A stretch of 58,932 bases of DNA from assembly GCA_018057925.1 (NCBI GenBank), contig JAGPCT010000018.1:1-58932 (forward strand), read 5' to 3'. Every line of letters begins with the position of its first letter. Within the stretch, counting starts at the first letter, position 1. A program made the translations under genes and the position numbers. The DNA is from Saprospiraceae bacterium (GTDB taxonomy: Bacteria; Bacteroidota; Bacteroidia; Chitinophagales; Saprospiraceae). Of the stretch, positions 44,502 to 54,999 are shown one piece after another. Below the pieces are notes generated by a model. It saw only the letters and a program-made list of their open reading frames with translations. It was not told the origin of the DNA and did no database searches.

Positions 44502-44680
44502 AATTCAGCATTGGTCAAAAGCAGAATCGACTTACGACTCGCAACACCGATTAGATTAGATTGGATATATACTAATCTGAAAAAATTTGCCCATTTAATA
44601 CCGATTGAATATTCGCAATAGTCCAATTTCATTGGTCTAAACAGCTATCATCCCACTAGCTATCGGAAGCATTTTTATTT
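44502..44680 (+). repeat. Composite repeat: element A left arm joined to repeat C (copy 3)
   Basis: AATTCAGCATTGGTCAAAAGC and AGAATCGACTTACGACTCGC correspond to the left third of element A. After a short variable stretch, AATACCGATTGAATATTCGC, ATAGTCCAATTTCATTGGTC and a CTATC...CTATCGGAAGCATTTTT block (44598-44680) form repeat C. Same order as at 8709-8835. Confidence 0.55.
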
Positions 44681-44681
44681 T

Positions 44682-44803
44682 AACCCAAATTCATATTAAA
44701 GGTACAATAGTTTCTTTAAGAAATATATTGCTAACTGTTTGTTGTTTTGAAGTTAAAATAGTCACGAATCAATTTATTTCCAAATATTTGATATTCAACA
44801 CGT
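44682..44803 (-). repeat. Repeat D, copy 4 (reverse orientation)
   Basis: Reverse complement of the D units at 30517-31572: TTTAAGAAATATATTGCTAAC, TGTTTGTTG and ATTTCCAAATATTTGATATT are shared. It is separated from element A copy 3 by 18 bp (CGTTGCGATTTAGTTAGATG region) that also matches the A2-D1 junction. Confidence 0.8.
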
Positions 44804-44821
44804 TGCGATTTAGTTAGATGT

Positions 44822-44961
44822 AATTCCGCATTAGACAAATGCGGAATCGATTTACGACTCGTAATCAATGGTTTATAGAAACCATTGAAACGATTCGTAC
44901 ATCGGTACGTCCCTCATAATCAGCACTATACGGTTTTTTAAAAACCTTTACTGCTGAATTC
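44822..44961 (+). repeat. Element A, copy 3 (near-complete)
   Basis: AATTCCGCATTAGACAAATG ... CAATGGTTTATAGAAACCATTG ... AGCACTATACGGTTTTTT ... TGCTGAATTC. All three hairpins are intact. It lies 39 bp downstream of the recA stop codon (recA is on the minus strand), so it sits in the recA 3' region. Confidence 0.85.
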
Positions 44962-45000
44962 GAGATTAAATGGCAGAGTAGAAATTCGGGTTATAAATTA

Positions 45001-46032
45001 TTATTCGGCTTCAACAACTGTACTTCCGCCTTTTGCAGAAATTTTTTCTTTAATTTTAGTTTCAATTATTTCTGCGACCTCAGGATTATCTTCAATAAAT
45101 TGTTTTGCGGCATCTCTTCCTTGAGCAATTTTAGTTTCTTCATAGGAATACCAGCTACCTGACTTTTGAATAATATCTAAATCAACCCCTAAATCAACTA
45201 TTTCACCTGATTTTGAAATACCGGTCCCAAACATTATGTCGAACACTGCAACACGGAATGGAGGCGCCAACTTATTCTTAACTACTTTTACTTTTACTTG
45301 ATTACCAAGGAGATTTCCGTCTTTGTCTTTGATAGGAGATCCACTTCTTCTAATATCCAATCTTTGTGAAGCATAAAATTTCAAAGCATTACCACCAGTT
45401 GTTGTTTCCGGATTACCAAACATCACACCAATCTTTTCGCGAAGTTGGTTGATAAAGATACAACAACATCCAGTCCTACCAATGGTTCCGGTTAATTTGC
45501 GTAAAGCTTGTGACATCAATCTAGCTTGAAGACCCATTTTTGAGTCGCCCATTTCACCTTCGATTTCACTTTTGGGAACCAATGCCGCCACAGAATCTAT
45601 CACTATAATGTCAATGGCACCGGATCGTATAAGATTTTCAGCTACTTCCAAGGCTTGCTCGCCATTGTCGGGTTGTGAAATCCACAAATTGGTTGTATCA
45701 ACGCCCAATCGCTCAGCATAAGATTTATCAAAAGCATGTTCAGCATCTATAAAGGCTGCTATACCTCCTTTTTTCTGACTTTCAGCAATAGCATGTATAG
45801 CAAGTGTCGTCTTTCCTGAAGATTCCGGTCCATATATTTCGATTACCCGACCTTTAGGAAATCCACCTGTACCCAATGCGATATCCAATCCCAATGATCC
45901 CGTCGAAATGGCATCGACATCCACTTCAGGCTTATCACCAAGCCTCATAATAGTACCTTTTCCGTAGGTCTTCTCGAGCTTATCTAATGTTAACTGTAGG
46001 GCTTTTTGTTTAGCTTCTTTTTCGGTTGACAT
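45001..46032 (-). CDS. recA: Recombinase RecA
   Basis: A 343-residue DNA strand-exchange ATPase for homologous recombination and SOS induction. Walker [15 protein letters not shown] (about 69-82), [11 protein letters not shown] with the catalytic-region Glu, Walker [13 protein letters not shown], the L1/L2 DNA-binding loops ([39 protein letters not shown] in part) and NKLAPPF are all intact. Length is typical of Bacteroidetes RecA. A TATATTTG box lies about 88 bp upstream; no obvious SOS operator recognised. Confidence 0.98.
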   Translation of the reverse strand: MSTEKEAKQKALQLTLDKLEKTYGKGTIMRLGDKPEVDVDAISTGSLGLDIALGTGGFPKGRVIEIYGPESSGKTTLAIHAIAESQKKGGIAAFIDAEHAFDKSYAERLGVDTTNLWISQPDNGEQALEVAENLIRSGAIDIIVIDSVAALVPKSEIEGEMGDSKMGLQARLMSQALRKLTGTIGRTGCCCIFINQLREKIGVMFGNPETTTGGNALKFYASQRLDIRRSGSPIKDKDGNLLGNQVKVKVVKNKLAPPFRVAVFDIMFGTGISKSGEIVDLGVDLDIIQKSGSWYSYEETKIAQGRDAAKQFIEDNPEVAEIIETKIKEKISAKGGSTVVEAE

Positions 46033-46397
46033 ACAAATTTATTTTTTCTTTTATTATTTAATCATCATAAAACAACTATTGGCAAAGCATTAATAAAATT
46101 AGCATTGCCCATTGTCTTGCAAATATATATATAAATTTATAAATTATAATAATTAATATGCTAATATTTCCGTCATTCAATGACAAGTTTTTCGTATTGT
46201 ATTATCAAATTAAAAAAAACTATGATATTAATATTGATTAAATATATATATTTCTGCAATTCTGTTTTTTATATATATCAAATAAATGCATAATTTAAAT
46301 CATATTAATTTAGCATTCTTTGAAGCCTCGCATCCTAGGATAATATTTTCCGACTTTTGAACAACAATCAAAAATTCTATACGATTTTCATTTCAGT
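46033..46397. other. AT-rich gap between recA and the flavoprotein gene
   Basis: Contains a TATATTTG promoter box for recA on the minus strand (46120-46127). The rest is AT-rich, with poly-A/T runs and TATATATA stretches. No gene, repeat family or clear terminator seen. Confidence 0.5.
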
Positions 46398-47624
46398 TCA
46401 AACCCTCTCCAAACTACCGGCATGCTTACCTGCAATATATCCCGTTGTCCACGCATTTTGAAAATTAAACCCACCAGTTATTCCATCCACATCTAAGAGC
46501 TCCCCTATTATATACAAACCTGGAATTTTATTACATTCCATGGTGAGTGGATTTACTTCCGACACATCAATACCACCACATGTAACAAACTCTTCTTTAA
46601 ATGTTGTTTTCCCGATTATGGAATGATGTTGATTTGTAACTTGTCCGATTAGCTTTTCTATTAATTTATTGGATATGTCTGCCCACTTTAAATCCAACTG
46701 AATGCCTGCATTTTCTACCATAAACTTCCACAATCTTGCCGGCAGATCTATTCCTGAAAAATTACTTACCTGAGACTTCAATTTTTGTTCGCGATAGAGT
46801 AACCATTTTTCTCTGAGATCTTCTTGCTTTAGATTGGCATCCCAATGAATAGAAATATCAAACTTATAATTCAATTCAGCCAATATTCGTGCACCCCACG
46901 CAGAAAGTTTCAATATAACAGGACCACTAAAACCCCAATGTGTGATTAATAAAGGCCCCGTTCTTTCCAGTTTGTTTCCTATTATTTTTACACGGGCATT
47001 AGGAACTGAGATACCTTGAAGTGAACATAGAGGATTATTGGGGCTATTAAAAGTAAATAAAGATGGTACAGGACTGTTGACTTTCAGTCCATGTTGTTTA
47101 AAAATATCAAAAGAGTGACTTTTCGGTTGACCGCCAATTGCAAACACTACTCGGTCGAACAATGCACAATTTTCTTGATTATCAAATACCTTGAAAACAT
47201 CTCCATCTTTTTCCCAGTTACAGATACTATATTTTTTTTCAATATGAACGCCTAATTCGGTTGATCTTTTTATTAAACATTCTACTATAGTCAGGGATTT
47301 ATTACTCACAGGAAATACACGCCCATCAGCTTCTACTTTCAATGGAACGCCTCTCTTTTCAAACCATTTGAGCGTATCATGTGGGCTAAAATCATGGAGT
47401 ATTTTATTTAAAAATCGTTCTCCACGAGGGTAATTAGCCGCAAAGGCTCTAATATCAGTCGGTTGATTGGTGACATTGCAACGTCCGCCGCCGGAAACAA
47501 GGACTTTTGACAAGGTATGCAAACTTTTTTCGGCAATAACCACCTCGTTGTCAGGAGATTGTTCTGCCGCTGTAATTCCAGCCATAAATCCGGCAGCACC
47601 ACCACCTACCACCAAAATCCTCAT
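46398..47624 (-). CDS. BaiN/HI0933-family NAD(P)/FAD-dependent oxidoreductase
   Basis: A 408-residue flavoprotein. The FAD-binding Rossmann motif is MRILVVGGGAAGFMAGITAA. The family signature LSKVLVSGGGRCNVTNQ (about 38-54) is present. FAIGGQPKSHSFD and GPLLITHWGFSGPVIL are further HI0933 blocks. The C-terminal FAD-contact region reads VTCGGIDVSEVNP ... GLYIIGELLDVDGITGGFNFQNAWTTGYIAG (in part). Cytoplasmic; the in vivo substrate of this family is mostly unknown despite the BaiN bile-acid association. It starts 5 bp after purF, so the two are probably co-transcribed. Confidence 0.92.
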   Translation of the reverse strand: MRILVVGGGAAGFMAGITAAEQSPDNEVVIAEKSLHTLSKVLVSGGGRCNVTNQPTDIRAFAANYPRGERFLNKILHDFSPHDTLKWFEKRGVPLKVEADGRVFPVSNKSLTIVECLIKRSTELGVHIEKKYSICNWEKDGDVFKVFDNQENCALFDRVVFAIGGQPKSHSFDIFKQHGLKVNSPVPSLFTFNSPNNPLCSLQGISVPNARVKIIGNKLERTGPLLITHWGFSGPVILKLSAWGARILAELNYKFDISIHWDANLKQEDLREKWLLYREQKLKSQVSNFSGIDLPARLWKFMVENAGIQLDLKWADISNKLIEKLIGQVTNQHHSIIGKTTFKEEFVTCGGIDVSEVNPLTMECNKIPGLYIIGELLDVDGITGGFNFQNAWTTGYIAGKHAGSLERV

Positions 47625-47629
47625 ACTCT

Positions 47630-49522
47630 TTAATAGGCTCTTTCAGAGCTTTTCTCCATAAAGTTGATAAACGCCTTGTTGACTACCTTATTTCCGCCTG
47701 GAGTAGGATAATTTCCAGAAAAATACCAATCTCCAATATTCTCGGAACAGGCGGCATGCAATCCTTCAATTGATTGGAAAAGAATCTCAAAATCAAAAGA
47801 AATGTTTGTCGGCTTTACAATTTGGGCAATTCTTTGGCTAATTTGTTCCGCTGAAAAGGCATCATACAACTCCTTTACATAATTGACCACCTTTTCTTTC
47901 GGGAAATTCTCTTGAGCTTTACACTTTTGATAGACTTCTTCAATCAAATCTTCTTGTCCGGAATCCTCCAACATCCCAATGACAGCACGGAAGGCGACGA
48001 AGGACTTCATAACACTCATATCAATACCATAACAGTCGGGATATCGTATCTGTGGCGCAGAAGAAACTATAATAATCTTTTTAGGGAACAATTTGGAAAG
48101 TATGTTTAAAACCGATTGCTTTAAGGTTGTCCCACGAACGATAGAATCATCCATTAAAACCAAGGTGTCAATATCGTTATTAACTACTCCATAAGTAACG
48201 TCATAAACATGTGACATAAGCTCTCCCCTACTGGCATCATCCGCTATAAAAGTTCTAATTTTAGCGTCTTTGACTACAAGCTTCTCTGTTCGTACTTTTA
48301 AATCCAAAATTTGCTTTAGACTTTGAGGATTGATGTTTTCGCCCAATTGAAGTATCTGTTGCTTTTTAACTTCATTCAATTGCTTTTCCAATCCTTCTAT
48401 CAAACCATAGAATGCGGTTTCTGCAGTATTCGGGATGTAAGCAAAAACAGTATTTTCAAAATCGTAATTAACCTTCTCGAGTATCGGTATAGCAAGTTGC
48501 TCTCCCAACTTTTTTCGTTCAAGATAAATCGAACGATCATTTCCCCTAGAGAAATAAATATTTTCAAAGGAACAGTATTTCTTAGGGGCTGCTTCTGCGA
48601 AAGGCTTTATTTCTACTGTACCATCTAATTTAACAACCAATGAGTGTCCGGGTGGAACTTCATGTACTTCTTTAAAGCGAACTCCAAAGGCCGTCTGAAT
48701 GGCAGGTCTCTCACTGGCTACTGCTACAACCTCATCGTCAAAATAATAAAATGCAGGGCGTATTCCATTTGGATCTCTTACTATGAAGGATTCACCTGTA
48801 CCGAGCATACCCATAATTGCATATCCACCATCCACCTTACGGAATGACCGTTGCAGAATTTTATTGACATCTAAGCTATCCTTTATATAATCACTAATTT
48901 CTTGATTAGAATATCCAATTTTCTTGTAATTATCAAATAAAACTTGAACTTCCTGGTCAAGAAAATGGCCAATTTTCTCCATCATAGTGACTGTATCAGA
49001 CCTCTCCTTTGGAAACTGGCCTAAATCGATCAACTCATTAAACAACTCATCCGTATTGGTCATATTAAAATTGCCAGCCATCACCAAGTTGCGTGCCATC
49101 CAGTTATTTTGCCTCATAAAAGGATGACAAGTTTCAATGGAGTTGATTCCATGCGTTCCATAGCGCAAGTGACCCATCAGCACCTCACCCGTATATGGTT
49201 TATTGCTTTTAAGCCATTCCGTATCTTGCATCAAATGTTCAGGAACATTGCGAAAATGCTTATAAACACTATGCAGCAAGTCATTAAGATAATTTGCAGT
49301 ATTACTTCTTTTGCGTGAAATGTATCGCCGTCCGGGCTCCGGATTCAACTTAACCGTAGCTATTCCGGCACCATCCTGCCCTCGATTCCTTTGTTTTTGG
49401 AGGAGAAGGCTAAGCTTATTAATGCCATACAATGCTGTTCCATACTTTTGGTGATAATATCCAAGTGGCTTGCGAAGTCGAACGAATGCTATTCCGCATT
49501 CATGCTTGATTTGGTCGCTCAT
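47630..49522 (-). CDS. purF: Amidophosphoribosyltransferase PurF (long Bacteroidetes form)
   Basis: A 630-residue enzyme that makes 5-phosphoribosylamine from PRPP and glutamine, the first step of purine synthesis. The N-terminal glutaminase nucleophile is Cys9 in KHECGIAFVRL, after an eight-residue leader that is probably cleaved. GHLRYGTHG, AGNFNMTN and RDPNGIRPAFYY belong to the Ntn glutaminase domain. The PRPP-binding loop is LVLMDDSIVRGTT (about 450-462). It is about 130 residues longer than E. coli PurF; this long form is, from memory, usual for Bacteroidetes. A full promoter lies upstream, and the flavoprotein gene follows after 5 bp. Confidence 0.95.
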   Translation of the reverse strand: MSDQIKHECGIAFVRLRKPLGYYHQKYGTALYGINKLSLLLQKQRNRGQDGAGIATVKLNPEPGRRYISRKRSNTANYLNDLLHSVYKHFRNVPEHLMQDTEWLKSNKPYTGEVLMGHLRYGTHGINSIETCHPFMRQNNWMARNLVMAGNFNMTNTDELFNELIDLGQFPKERSDTVTMMEKIGHFLDQEVQVLFDNYKKIGYSNQEISDYIKDSLDVNKILQRSFRKVDGGYAIMGMLGTGESFIVRDPNGIRPAFYYFDDEVVAVASERPAIQTAFGVRFKEVHEVPPGHSLVVKLDGTVEIKPFAEAAPKKYCSFENIYFSRGNDRSIYLERKKLGEQLAIPILEKVNYDFENTVFAYIPNTAETAFYGLIEGLEKQLNEVKKQQILQLGENINPQSLKQILDLKVRTEKLVVKDAKIRTFIADDASRGELMSHVYDVTYGVVNNDIDTLVLMDDSIVRGTTLKQSVLNILSKLFPKKIIIVSSAPQIRYPDCYGIDMSVMKSFVAFRAVIGMLEDSGQEDLIEEVYQKCKAQENFPKEKVVNYVKELYDAFSAEQISQRIAQIVKPTNISFDFEILFQSIEGLHAACSENIGDWYFSGNYPTPGGNKVVNKAFINFMEKSSERAY

Positions 49523-49551
49523 GTAAGAAGGTTCTTCTTTAAATAATAATG

Positions 49552-49580
49552 CAAAGGTACAGCGATATTATTAATTACAA
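49552..49580 (-). promoter_or_regulatory. Bacteroidetes promoter of purF
   Basis: On the minus strand TTG (49578-49580) and TACCTTTG (49552-49559) have an 18-bp spacer. The -7 box lies 29 bp upstream of the ATG at 49522. No purine riboswitch fold was recognised in this short leader. Confidence 0.65.
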
Positions 49581-49711
49581 GTCAAAGAAAACAAAATCAT
49601 TTTCCTGTTTTCTAACATTAACAATAATTCACATCCTCATCAATCCAGGATTAAGCTTTTGAAAGTTCTAATTTAAATATTCCAAAATTACAACTAAAGG
49701 CAACTCCTTCA

Positions 49712-52700
49712 TTAATCGATGATTATAATTTTATAGCTTTCTGGTTTACTTTGATTATTAATACTTAAGAAATATGTTCCAAGACTCATCTCCTTCAAAT
49801 CAAAACTATTCATGCCGGGCACAAGCTGCACATTTCTCTTGACTTCACCGTACACACTTAATATCACTCCATTAAGAATAGTATTCGTCTGGTTAAACAC
49901 GACAAGGCGTTGCGCTTTTGGTATTGGATTAGGATAAATCTCTACCAATTTCTTATTCCATTCATTTTCGGGGAAAACCACTGTTTCTACTTTGCTAAAA
50001 GACGTATTCCCATTGAAGTCCACTTGTTTTAGACGATAGTAAAGCTTTGAATATGACAAATTGATAAATTCCGGTATATCATAAAACTCGTATGAAGAAA
50101 TCTTACTACTAAAGCCTTTCCCTTCAACAAAGCCGATGCTTTTCCAGGCTTTACCATCCGTACTTCGCTCTATGTCAAAACCTTTATTGTTATCTTCATT
50201 GGCAGTCTGCCAAGAAAGCCTCACTTTTTCCTGCTCACGCACAGCGCTAAATCGGATTAAATCAATCGGTAAAAATGGTCCTAAATTTAAAATAACGGCT
50301 GTTGATGTATAAGAAATTGTCCAGTTGGAAGGCATATCTATTATCGAAGAAAACGTCCCACTAATAGAACTTGCAGTTAAAATAGTTACCTGATCCCCAT
50401 TGACGGCAGAATAAAACTGATTGGTTATCTTTAATTTTCCACCTAGAGCCACACTTCCATTCACTTGAATTTGATCAAAATCCACACCCGCTGAATTCTT
50501 TCCTTTGATTTCCATATCTAAAGTTCCCAAGTTCAATAATGCATTGTTGTTAAAAGTTATTTTACCCGGAGAATACCCGGGAGAAAGCTTACCCCCATAG
50601 TCTTCAAAGAAATTAGGATTAATAGTACCGGTACCTTTCACTATTCCGTTGGGATTGTTATCTAAAGAACCGCTTGCTCCGGCTATCAGATTAGTAGAAG
50701 GTACATTTTCACCAATTACCAGCAATGCATTGTTGCTAAAGGTTCCTGCCTCACTATAAAATCCTGATGTAGATGCCCTATCTATATGTATTGCACCGCT
50801 TTCATTATTAAAAATATTCCGATTCCTGACACCATATAGACCCGTGGACGTAGATGCACCAATAAATATATTGGCATAATTGTTAAACACTTTATTATCA
50901 ACATAAATACCCGCATTTGAGCAGTTATCAATATGGATAGCCCCACCACTATTATTATTAAAAGTACCGATATTATGAATGCCATAACTTCCCACGCTTG
51001 CATTACCACCTATACCAATTACAGAACTATTATTAAAAAGTCCAACTTCGCTATAATTATAAATCCCGGCACTTGTAGATCGATCGATTAATATTGAGCC
51101 GGCCCCATTGTTGACCATTGTACCATTGTTGCTCAATCCGTAAATTCCAACTGCATTACTTGATCCAATTGAGACCATACTGCTATTGGTAAAAGTCCCA
51201 CTATTGTTCCATAAACCATAGGTGGTGGTATTATTGAGTCCGATATTACCAGTATTAATAAAATTACCCAAATTCCATATTCCATATAAGCTATTACCTT
51301 GATTTGCACCAACACCGACATTTCCATTATTAGTAAAGTCACCTCCGGCAACATTCTTTACCCCAGAATCTGTCACTCGATCGATGACAATATTTCCTGT
51401 GGATGAATTCGTCAAATCGTCACTATTAGAAATTCCTATCATCCCGGCTGAAGAAATCCCACCGATGATAATTTCATGGTTATTGGTTAAAGTCGCTTGG
51501 TTATCAACCGCCGCAATTTGGCATCTATTGATAATCAATTGAGCTCCAACATTGTTGTTTACTGTACCCAAATTAACTATTCCATAGTTTCCAATGCTAT
51601 TCACTGATCCAAAATTAGCCACTCCTTTGTTTGTAAAAGTTCCTGTTCCATTATTTTGAAATGCAGAAGAAGTTGTTCTTCCAATGAGTATCAATCCCGT
51701 TGCCTCGTTTGTAAAAGTTGAACTATTGTCAACTCCTAAGGCACCGCTGTTTGCAGAGTTACCAACATTAATTTCGCCTGAATTGGTAAAGGATGCGGTA
51801 TTTTCAATAGCTTTCAGAGAGGCTCTATCAATGTAAATATGAGCGTTCTGGGCATTACTGACTGTACCGTTATTGATGATGCCAGTTGTGCCAATATTAC
51901 TTATATCACCCAATTTCATTATACCGTTATTGACGATGGATCCATTATTCAGAACGGCTTGAGATGAAGCGCCATTTACACTGAGAACACCATTTGTGCT
52001 TACAGTCAAAGACCCTCCAGTATTGATGGTAATTGATTTCACACCAACATTCGTACTAATATTAGGATTATTGGTACTTACCTGAGGAATTACAACTGCT
52101 GAAGAAAGAATGGGAACACCATCTGACCAATTTCCATTGTCAACCCAAGAAGAGCTAACAGCTCCTGTCCATGTTGTGATACCTGCTGTAATATATGTTA
52201 AAGTAACCTTTGACGTACTATAATCCACCGTCCACCCTGACGGCAATCCAGTGACAGTAGCAAAAGTGCCAATAACTTTATTCGCCATTATAATATCAAT
52301 TGCGTCACCGGGTGCGCCCGAATAAGAAACATTTAATGACAAAGTCCCACCTAAAGTAATGGTATCTACTGCTGTCAAAAGATCATAATTTACTCCCGGA
52401 TTTGAATTGCCATTTACTTCAATATTCACAATGCCATTAGACATATTGACTGTATTTTTAAAATTAATAGAGCCAATAGTTATTCCCGGGGAAATTGCGC
52501 CGCCTCTATTTCGATACAGTGATGCTATTACATTTCCGCTACCTTTGAGGTTACCACTTGTTTTATTAACGAAATAGCCCTTTGATCCCGAAATCAAATC
52601 AGTAATCGGCATGCTTTGGCCCATCACAACCATTCCGGAATTTGTAAAAACAGTATCCGTAGCCAATTTGCCATTGATACTTATTCCGGCTTGTACCGCT

Positions 52701-54724
52701 CTTCCTATCGATATTTGACCTGTATTGACTAATTTGGATAGAATATTGAAACCGAAATCCCCTATTCCGGAAGTCAACCCTACTGAAATAGATCCATCAT
52801 TGGTAAAAGTGTGATAGGATTGAAAAATAGCGCTTGATGTAACATTGTCAATGAATATTTGACTTGCTGCATTATTGGTAAAAGAATCTTTAGATCGAAC
52901 ACCATATTTACCGGATGAAGTCAAATTTCCAACCTTTATTGAGGCACTATTAATAAATGTAGCAAGACTATCATTTAAAACTCCATTTTCAGATGTTCTG
53001 TTGACAACTATTTCACCAGCTAAATTATTAAATGTACCTGTATTCCATATCCCATTACTTCCGGGACTAACAACTCCTCCAATATTGATAGAAGCTGAAT
53101 TACTAAAAGTCCCGCCGAAGTTGACTATTCCATTTGTTGTACTTCGGTCAATTATTATCTCACCTCCTGTATTATTGAAAAAGGAAGATTGGTTTAGAAT
53201 GCCCACAGAACCCGGGCTAACATTGGTCCCAATATTTATTTTACCTGAATTATTAACTGTTCCCCTATTATTTATTGCCTGATTATTTGAATTTTCTAAG
53301 TTTAACACTCCTGACGAACCAATTGTCAATGTCCCACCGGATTTAATATCAATTGATTTTGCGATTCCTGTCCCGGTCAATATTGGATAATATACACTTG
53401 TATCGGTAATAAACACATCAGATGTGGCAGTCGGAATTCCTGCTGACCAGTTATCCGGATCTGACCAAACAGTGCTGCTATCCCCTATCCAAACAGTTTC
53501 TGAAAGGACACCATAACGCAGAACAGCTCCTGTGTTTTTATAAATTACAAACCAATTGGGCAATAGTCCGTTAACCACATCAAAGGTATCTTTAGCACCA
53601 TTGGTAGAAACTATCGGAATTTCATCCCCTATGTTTGGTGAAGCCATATTGATGGTCAAATCTAGTGTTCCTCCAAAGGTCAATGTATCGGACACATTGA
53701 TTTGATCAAAATCAAAGCCGGGTGAAGTTTTGCCATTAACCGTAATCTTTATTATACTAGAATTTAGGCTATTTTTGTGGGCAAAAGACATTAAACCGAT
53801 AGGGAATCCCGGATCAAGAGTACCACCATTGTGATTGAAATTAGAAACATTAATTGTGCCTTTGGCCTTTAATTCTCCCCCAATTTCATTATTGAAAGTT
53901 CCTGTACCAAATATTGGAGAAGGAATAACCGAACTTGACCCTATTGTCAACACCCCTTTATTGTTAAAAGTACTAGAGGTATCTGTAACGATACCATATC
54001 CATAGGATTTTTCAATTGAAATTGTTCCGGCATTGTGATTAAATGTTGCCGATTTATTTCTGATACCTTCAATTCCAACGGGCTGGATTGTTCCAAATTG
54101 TATATTGCCATTATTGTTGAATGTACCATTAAGATTGAAAACACCTCGTGAAGAGCAACGATTTATAACCAACGATGCCCCGGAGTTATTGTTAAATACG
54201 CTTTGGTTAACGATTCCAGTTGTGCCGATAGACAATGAGTCTCCAATTGTAATTGTTCCATTATTATTTAAAGTCCCCTTATTTCTTAAGCCGTGCTTAG
54301 TCGATCCATTTACTCTCAATAAGCCCGATGAGTTGACTGTCAAAGTAGCACTATTTTCTATAAAAATTGATTTTGCTTTTGCCCCCGGCGTATTAATTAT
54401 AGGCATATTTGATGCAACCGGTATCTTTACAGTATCTGCAAAACCGGGAATTCCGGCATCCCAATTACCGCTATTGTTCCAATCCGTATTAACGCTCCCT
54501 GTCCATGTTTTCTGCCCGTAACTTTGAAAAGCCAAACATGCCAATAATCCAAATAAACAAAAAGCCTTACTCCAAGATTTATCTGTCAATAAGTTAAATA
54601 TGTGGGAGAAATAATTAAGTCTTAACTTCACCAAATCAGCTTCTACAAACGTATTGGATTTCAATATATATTTTAACATTATATGTATTTTTGGTAGTAA
54701 AATTTTGGAATACGAAACAATCAT
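49712..54724 (-). CDS. Giant repetitive surface protein (beta-helix-like) with T9SS sorting domain
   Basis: A 1670-residue exported protein; start at 54724 or the ATG at 54679 (MLKYILKS). A hydrophobic signal segment at about 57-70 ends QSYGQ. Three large modules begin TWTGSVNTDWNNSGNWDAGIP (in part, about 73), TVWIGDSSTVWSDPDNWSAG (about 411) and TTWTGAVSSSWVDNGNWSDG (about 850). Each module holds many ~20-25-residue repeats of the type 'G-I-x-N-x-x-T-F-N-N-x-x-G-x-I-x-I-D-R', which suggests a right-handed beta-helix. Modules close with a 'SPG...F.....VNGxxxPGxxxDxxxV..T..LGG' block. A fibronectin-like segment (about 1485-1580) and a sorting domain (VEIYPNPIPKAQRLVV) end the protein. Probably an adhesin or surface fibre; no enzyme motif. 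Confidence 0.85.
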   Translation of the reverse strand: MIVSYSKILLPKIHIMLKYILKSNTFVEADLVKLRLNYFSHIFNLLTDKSWSKAFCLFGLLACLAFQSYGQKTWTGSVNTDWNNSGNWDAGIPGFADTVKIPVASNMPIINTPGAKAKSIFIENSATLTVNSSGLLRVNGSTKHGLRNKGTLNNNGTITIGDSLSIGTTGIVNQSVFNNNSGASLVINRCSSRGVFNLNGTFNNNGNIQFGTIQPVGIEGIRNKSATFNHNAGTISIEKSYGYGIVTDTSSTFNNKGVLTIGSSSVIPSPIFGTGTFNNEIGGELKAKGTINVSNFNHNGGTLDPGFPIGLMSFAHKNSLNSSIIKITVNGKTSPGFDFDQINVSDTLTFGGTLDLTINMASPNIGDEIPIVSTNGAKDTFDVVNGLLPNWFVIYKNTGAVLRYGVLSETVWIGDSSTVWSDPDNWSAGIPTATSDVFITDTSVYYPILTGTGIAKSIDIKSGGTLTIGSSGVLNLENSNNQAINNRGTVNNSGKINIGTNVSPGSVGILNQSSFFNNTGGEIIIDRSTTNGIVNFGGTFSNSASINIGGVVSPGSNGIWNTGTFNNLAGEIVVNRTSENGVLNDSLATFINSASIKVGNLTSSGKYGVRSKDSFTNNAASQIFIDNVTSSAIFQSYHTFTNDGSISVGLTSGIGDFGFNILSKLVNTGQISIGRAVQAGISINGKLATDTVFTNSGMVVMGQSMPITDLISGSKGYFVNKTSGNLKGSGNVIASLYRNRGGAISPGITIGSINFKNTVNMSNGIVNIEVNGNSNPGVNYDLLTAVDTITLGGTLSLNVSYSGAPGDAIDIIMANKVIGTFATVTGLPSGWTVDYSTSKVTLTYITAGITTWTGAVSSSWVDNGNWSDGVPILSSAVVIPQVSTNNPNISTNVGVKSITINTGGSLTVSTNGVLSVNGASSQAVLNNGSIVNNGIMKLGDISNIGTTGIINNGTVSNAQNAHIYIDRASLKAIENTASFTNSGEINVGNSANSGALGVDNSSTFTNEATGLILIGRTTSSAFQNNGTGTFTNKGVANFGSVNSIGNYGIVNLGTVNNNVGAQLIINRCQIAAVDNQATLTNNHEIIIGGISSAGMIGISNSDDLTNSSTGNIVIDRVTDSGVKNVAGGDFTNNGNVGVGANQGNSLYGIWNLGNFINTGNIGLNNTTTYGLWNNSGTFTNSSMVSIGSSNAVGIYGLSNNGTMVNNGAGSILIDRSTSAGIYNYSEVGLFNNSSVIGIGGNASVGSYGIHNIGTFNNNSGGAIHIDNCSNAGIYVDNKVFNNYANIFIGASTSTGLYGVRNRNIFNNESGAIHIDRASTSGFYSEAGTFSNNALLVIGENVPSTNLIAGASGSLDNNPNGIVKGTGTINPNFFEDYGGKLSPGYSPGKITFNNNALLNLGTLDMEIKGKNSAGVDFDQIQVNGSVALGGKLKITNQFYSAVNGDQVTILTASSISGTFSSIIDMPSNWTISYTSTAVILNLGPFLPIDLIRFSAVREQEKVRLSWQTANEDNNKGFDIERSTDGKAWKSIGFVEGKGFSSKISSYEFYDIPEFINLSYSKLYYRLKQVDFNGNTSFSKVETVVFPENEWNKKLVEIYPNPIPKAQRLVVFNQTNTILNGVILSVYGEVKRNVQLVPGMNSFDLKEMSLGTYFLSINNQSKPESYKIIIID

Positions 54725-54952
54725 TATACTTTAAGTTCAGAGAAAATATAATTATGAAAATTCATTCCATACGAAATGTATTTTCAACTCATTTATTCAC
54801 TGCAAAAAACATTTTCTCTGTACCATGTCTAAGGAATAGCAAAGCAGCATATTTATAAAAACCACTTCTAAAAGAAAGTAATGATTCTTCAACTTAGAAT
54901 AAAATCTTCAATATATTGAAAAAAGATATTATTCAAAAACATCCTTGTAAAT

Positions 54953-54986
54953 AGGCGTTTTAGAAAACCACTTTTCTAAAACGCCT
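54953..54986 (-). terminator. Hairpin terminator of the tail-fibre-like gene
   Basis: A perfect 15-bp stem: AGGCGTTTTAGAAAA (54953-54967) with TTTTCTAAAACGCCT (54972-54986), loop CCAC. It lies 14 bp past the stop at 55000. On the minus strand only ATTTAC follows, so termination may depend on the stem. Confidence 0.7.
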
Positions 54987-54999
54987 TTATCACCATTAA

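Noticed and set aside
49523-49711. Purine riboswitch upstream of purF
   Set aside because: The leader from the promoter to the ATG is only about 25-30 bases, too short, and no conserved core was seen.
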